In this document: positions 62,267 through 64,000 of the stretch, in pieces | Layout of the letters: each line of letters begins with the position of its first letter | Numbering within the stretch: position 1 is the stretch's first letter | Source: Kutzneria sp. CA-103260 | GTDB taxonomy: Bacteria; Actinomycetota; Actinomycetes; Mycobacteriales; Pseudonocardiaceae | DNA: 64,000 bases | Direction: 5' to 3' | Assembly (NCBI RefSeq): GCF_018263855.1 | Contig: NZ_CP073318.1 | Coordinates: 124,001 to 188,000, forward strand | Notes under the pieces: model-generated | Databases searched by the model: none | The model's input: only the letters and a program-made list of their open reading frames with translations | What the model was told of the DNA's origin: nothing | Translations under genes and position numbers: made by a program

Positions 62267-63454
62267 TCAGCTGATCAGTGTCAGGTCCACCGCGTTGGCC
62301 ATCGCCTGCATCCCGCCCGCGTTGGGGTGTAGGTGGTCGCCGGAGTCGTAGGCCGGGTTGAGGCTGTGGGGATTGGCCGGGTCGGCCATGGCCTGGTCGA
62401 AGTCGACGACGCCGTCGAAGGCGTGGCTGGTGCGGATCCACGTGTTGACCGCCTGGCGCATGGCCTCGCGGTCGGCGGGTTCGTTGTCGGGCATGACGGT
62501 GCCGCCGATGATGCGCACACCGGCCTGGTGGGCCTGGGCGATCAGCTGTTGGTAGCCGGAGATCAGGTCCTGCGCGCTCAGGGGCCCGCCGGCGGTGTTG
62601 ATGCCGGCGTGCAGGTCGTTGATGCCCTCCAACAGGATCACGGTCCGCACTCCGGCCTGTCCGAGGGCGTCGTGGCCGAAGCGCTTGAGGGCGCTGATGC
62701 CCTGCCAGATGTTGGGCACGTCGGTGAGCACCCGGTTGCCGCCGATGCCGGCGTCGACAACGCCCCGAGAGCCGGACAGGCGGCGGGCGAGGTCGTCGGG
62801 CCAGCGCTGGTAGGTGCCGATGGGGGTGTTGTAGCCGTCGGTGATGGAGTCGCCGAAGGCCACGACGGTGCTGCGGGCAGTGCTGGGTACGAGGTCCAAA
62901 CCGGACAGATAGAACCAGGAAGTCTTTGCGGCCACGTAGTTTCCGTCGCCGTCGTCACGGGTGTGGTCGCCGGGCAGGGACAGGTAGGTGGTGTCGAAGG
63001 CGTCGGAGTGCCACGTGGCCGAGCTGGTGGCCTTGGGCAGGAAGAGGCTGACGAGCAGGTTCTCCCCGGCGCCGACCGACATCGGGACGGGGTCGCTGAC
63101 GGCTTCGGCCCCGGCGGCGATGGTCAGGGTCCGCGACCGGGAGAAGGTGACGGTGTGATGGCTGCCGGCCACGGCGGTCGCCATGGTGCCCTGCACGGCC
63201 ACGTCGACCGCGCCGACGGCCAGCGGCGTGGTGCCGCGCAGGTTGGACAGGGTGATCCGGGGCGAGCTGCCGGCGATGCTGCTGTGCACCACCATGCGGA
63301 TGGTCTGGTCGTTGAAGTTGGGGCCGCCGATGGTCATGCTCGGGCCCCACGCGGCCAGCCGGCCGGGGGAGTCGGGGGCGGCGGCGGCCGAGGTCGCGCC
63401 GGTCGCCAGCGTTGTCGCGACCACCAGGGCCGCGAGCAGGGATCTTGTTGTCAC
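62267..63454 (-). CDS. Secreted SGNH/GDSL hydrolase
   Basis: The 395-residue protein has a signal peptide (TTRSLLAALVVATTLATGAT), an N-terminal beta domain of about 160 residues and a C-terminal SGNH esterase domain with the nucleophile serine in VAFGDSITDGY, the oxyanion glycine and asparagine in GIGGNRVL and EGINDLHAG, and the catalytic Asp-x-x-His in SGDHLHPN. Such enzymes remove acetyl or acyl groups from polysaccharides or lipids. The GTG at 63454 precedes a proper signal sequence; the open frame to 63523 does not. It diverges from the GH92 gene and probably acts on the same glycans. Confidence 0.88.
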   Translation of the reverse strand: MTTRSLLAALVVATTLATGATSAAAAPDSPGRLAAWGPSMTIGGPNFNDQTIRMVVHSSIAGSSPRITLSNLRGTTPLAVGAVDVAVQGTMATAVAGSHHTVTFSRSRTLTIAAGAEAVSDPVPMSVGAGENLLVSLFLPKATSSATWHSDAFDTTYLSLPGDHTRDDGDGNYVAAKTSWFYLSGLDLVPSTARSTVVAFGDSITDGYNTPIGTYQRWPDDLARRLSGSRGVVDAGIGGNRVLTDVPNIWQGISALKRFGHDALGQAGVRTVILLEGINDLHAGINTAGGPLSAQDLISGYQQLIAQAHQAGVRIIGGTVMPDNEPADREAMRQAVNTWIRTSHAFDGVVDFDQAMADPANPHSLNPAYDSGDHLHPNAGGMQAMANAVDLTLIS

Positions 63455-63604
63455 GGGCTGCTCCACTCGACACGTCGTTGTGGTGGTGCCGGCTGACAAT
63501 ACCGGACAGGATCGGGGAAACATCGGACCTAATCTTGACGCTCAGCGAGAGATGCCTTGAGCTGGACCGTGGACGCCGCCGTCTCGCCGCAGGGAGCGTT
63601 AGCC

Positions 63605-64000
63605 ATGTCAGACTTGGGAAACTCGGTCACCAGGCGCGGTTTTCTCGCCGCAACCGGCGGTGCGGCGCTGGCCGCCGGGCTGGCCGGGGCGCCGGCCGCC
63701 GGGGCCGCGACGGCCGTCGAGCCGGTCGACTACGTGGACCCATTCATCGGATCACTGACCACGACCTCGGACGGCGCCTGCGGCAAGACCTTCCCCGGCG
63801 CGACCACGCCGTTCGGCCTGGTCCAGCTCAGCCCGGACACGGTCTCCGGCGGCGACAACGGCAGCGGCTACTCGTGGGACATGGGCACCATCGAGGGCTT
63901 CAGCTTCCTGCACATGTCCGGCATCGGCTGCTACGGCGACCTCGGCAACATCCAGGTGATGCCCCAGACCGGCGACCTCCAGATCGGCCGGGACGCGGCG
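63605..64000 (+). CDS. GH92 alpha-mannosidase, N-terminal part
   Basis: The 132 visible codons run off the right edge of the window. The protein starts with a twin-arginine signal (VTRRGFLAATGGAALAAGLA) and then the GH92 N-terminal domain: VDYVDPFIGS, GKTFPGATTPFGLVQLSPDT and the SGYSW and FLHMSGIG segments. GH92 enzymes are calcium-dependent exo-alpha-mannosidases, usually 700-1200 residues long. AGGGAG lies eight bases before the ATG. With its neighbours it suggests secreted breakdown of mannose-containing or plant cell-wall glycans. Confidence 0.88.
   Translation, partial: MSDLGNSVTRRGFLAATGGAALAAGLAGAPAAGAATAVEPVDYVDPFIGSLTTTSDGACGKTFPGATTPFGLVQLSPDTVSGGDNGSGYSWDMGTIEGFSFLHMSGIGCYGDLGNIQVMPQTGDLQIGRDAA

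Overview
The window is about 70% GC, with strong G/C at third codon positions, frequent GTG and occasional TTG starts, GGAGG-type ribosome binding sites and many 1-4 base ATGA/TGATG gene overlaps. Its gene families (long-form HisG, a MhuD-like heme oxygenase, a glycopeptide-type glycosyltransferase, SAV_2336/VMAP-type conflict proteins, a DUF6545 membrane protein) point to a filamentous actinomycete, most likely of the Pseudonocardiales (Amycolatopsis/Kutzneria-like). This is a family-level inference. I see no rRNA, tRNA, CRISPR array, insertion sequence or prophage.

Layout. 1-3.4 kb: the end of a class I aldolase, a four-helix membrane protein, an orphan hisG and a LysR regulator. 3.4-9.2 kb: a minus-strand set of a thioester-reductase-like SDR, two coupled ABC exporters and a SagB-type flavin dehydrogenase, which looks like a peptide-tailoring and export island without a YcaO cyclase. 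9.3-20.2 kb: mixed small enzymes and regulators (MhuD-like, TfdB-like flavin hydroxylase, AraC, MBL hydrolase, GlxA-type, imine-reductase-like dehydrogenase, atypical SDR with TetR, short phosphotransferase, GNAT, HNH, LysR, folE and a probable Fe-S regulator). 20.3-21.5 kb: a GT1 glycosyltransferase.

21.5-41.2 kb holds a catabolic regulon. An AMP-forming acyl-CoA synthetase and an OFA-type transporter diverge from one promoter region. A sucCD-like pair diverges from an operon of a thiamine-diphosphate lyase, a formyl-CoA:oxalate CoA-transferase homologue, an ADP-forming acyl-CoA synthetase and a second OFA transporter. A FadR-type GntR regulator diverges from a ketopantoate-reductase-like dehydrogenase. 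A common 16-base GntR-type motif lies in each of the three divergent regions (four sites). The likely job is import of oxalate or a short 2-hydroxy acid, CoA activation, and release of formyl-CoA that the CoA-transferase recycles. Inside this span, 24.9-28.8 kb carries a LysR gene and a module of ImmA/IrrE protease, DUF6545 membrane protein, phytoene/squalene synthase and XRE regulator.

41.4-51.4 kb is a conflict/signalling locus. A 61-residue peptide that looks like an FxSxx-type RiPP precursor precedes a HExxH peptide-hydroxylase-like protein. These converge on a minus-strand operon of a class III cyclase with an effector-associated domain, a VMAP protein with a matching domain, a MoxR AAA+ ATPase and a 1480-residue vWA/NB-ARC/TPR protein. 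No radical SAM maturase is present.

51.5-56.7 kb: a three-gene exported/membrane operon with a Met/His-rich segment, diverging from a NarL-type two-component system. 56.7-59.5 kb: a DUF6886 protein, GlxA-type and HxlR regulators and a membrane protein. 59.5-64 kb: secreted carbohydrate-active proteins (a beta-helix protein with two copies of one accessory domain, an SGNH hydrolase, and the start of a GH92 alpha-mannosidase that runs off the window).
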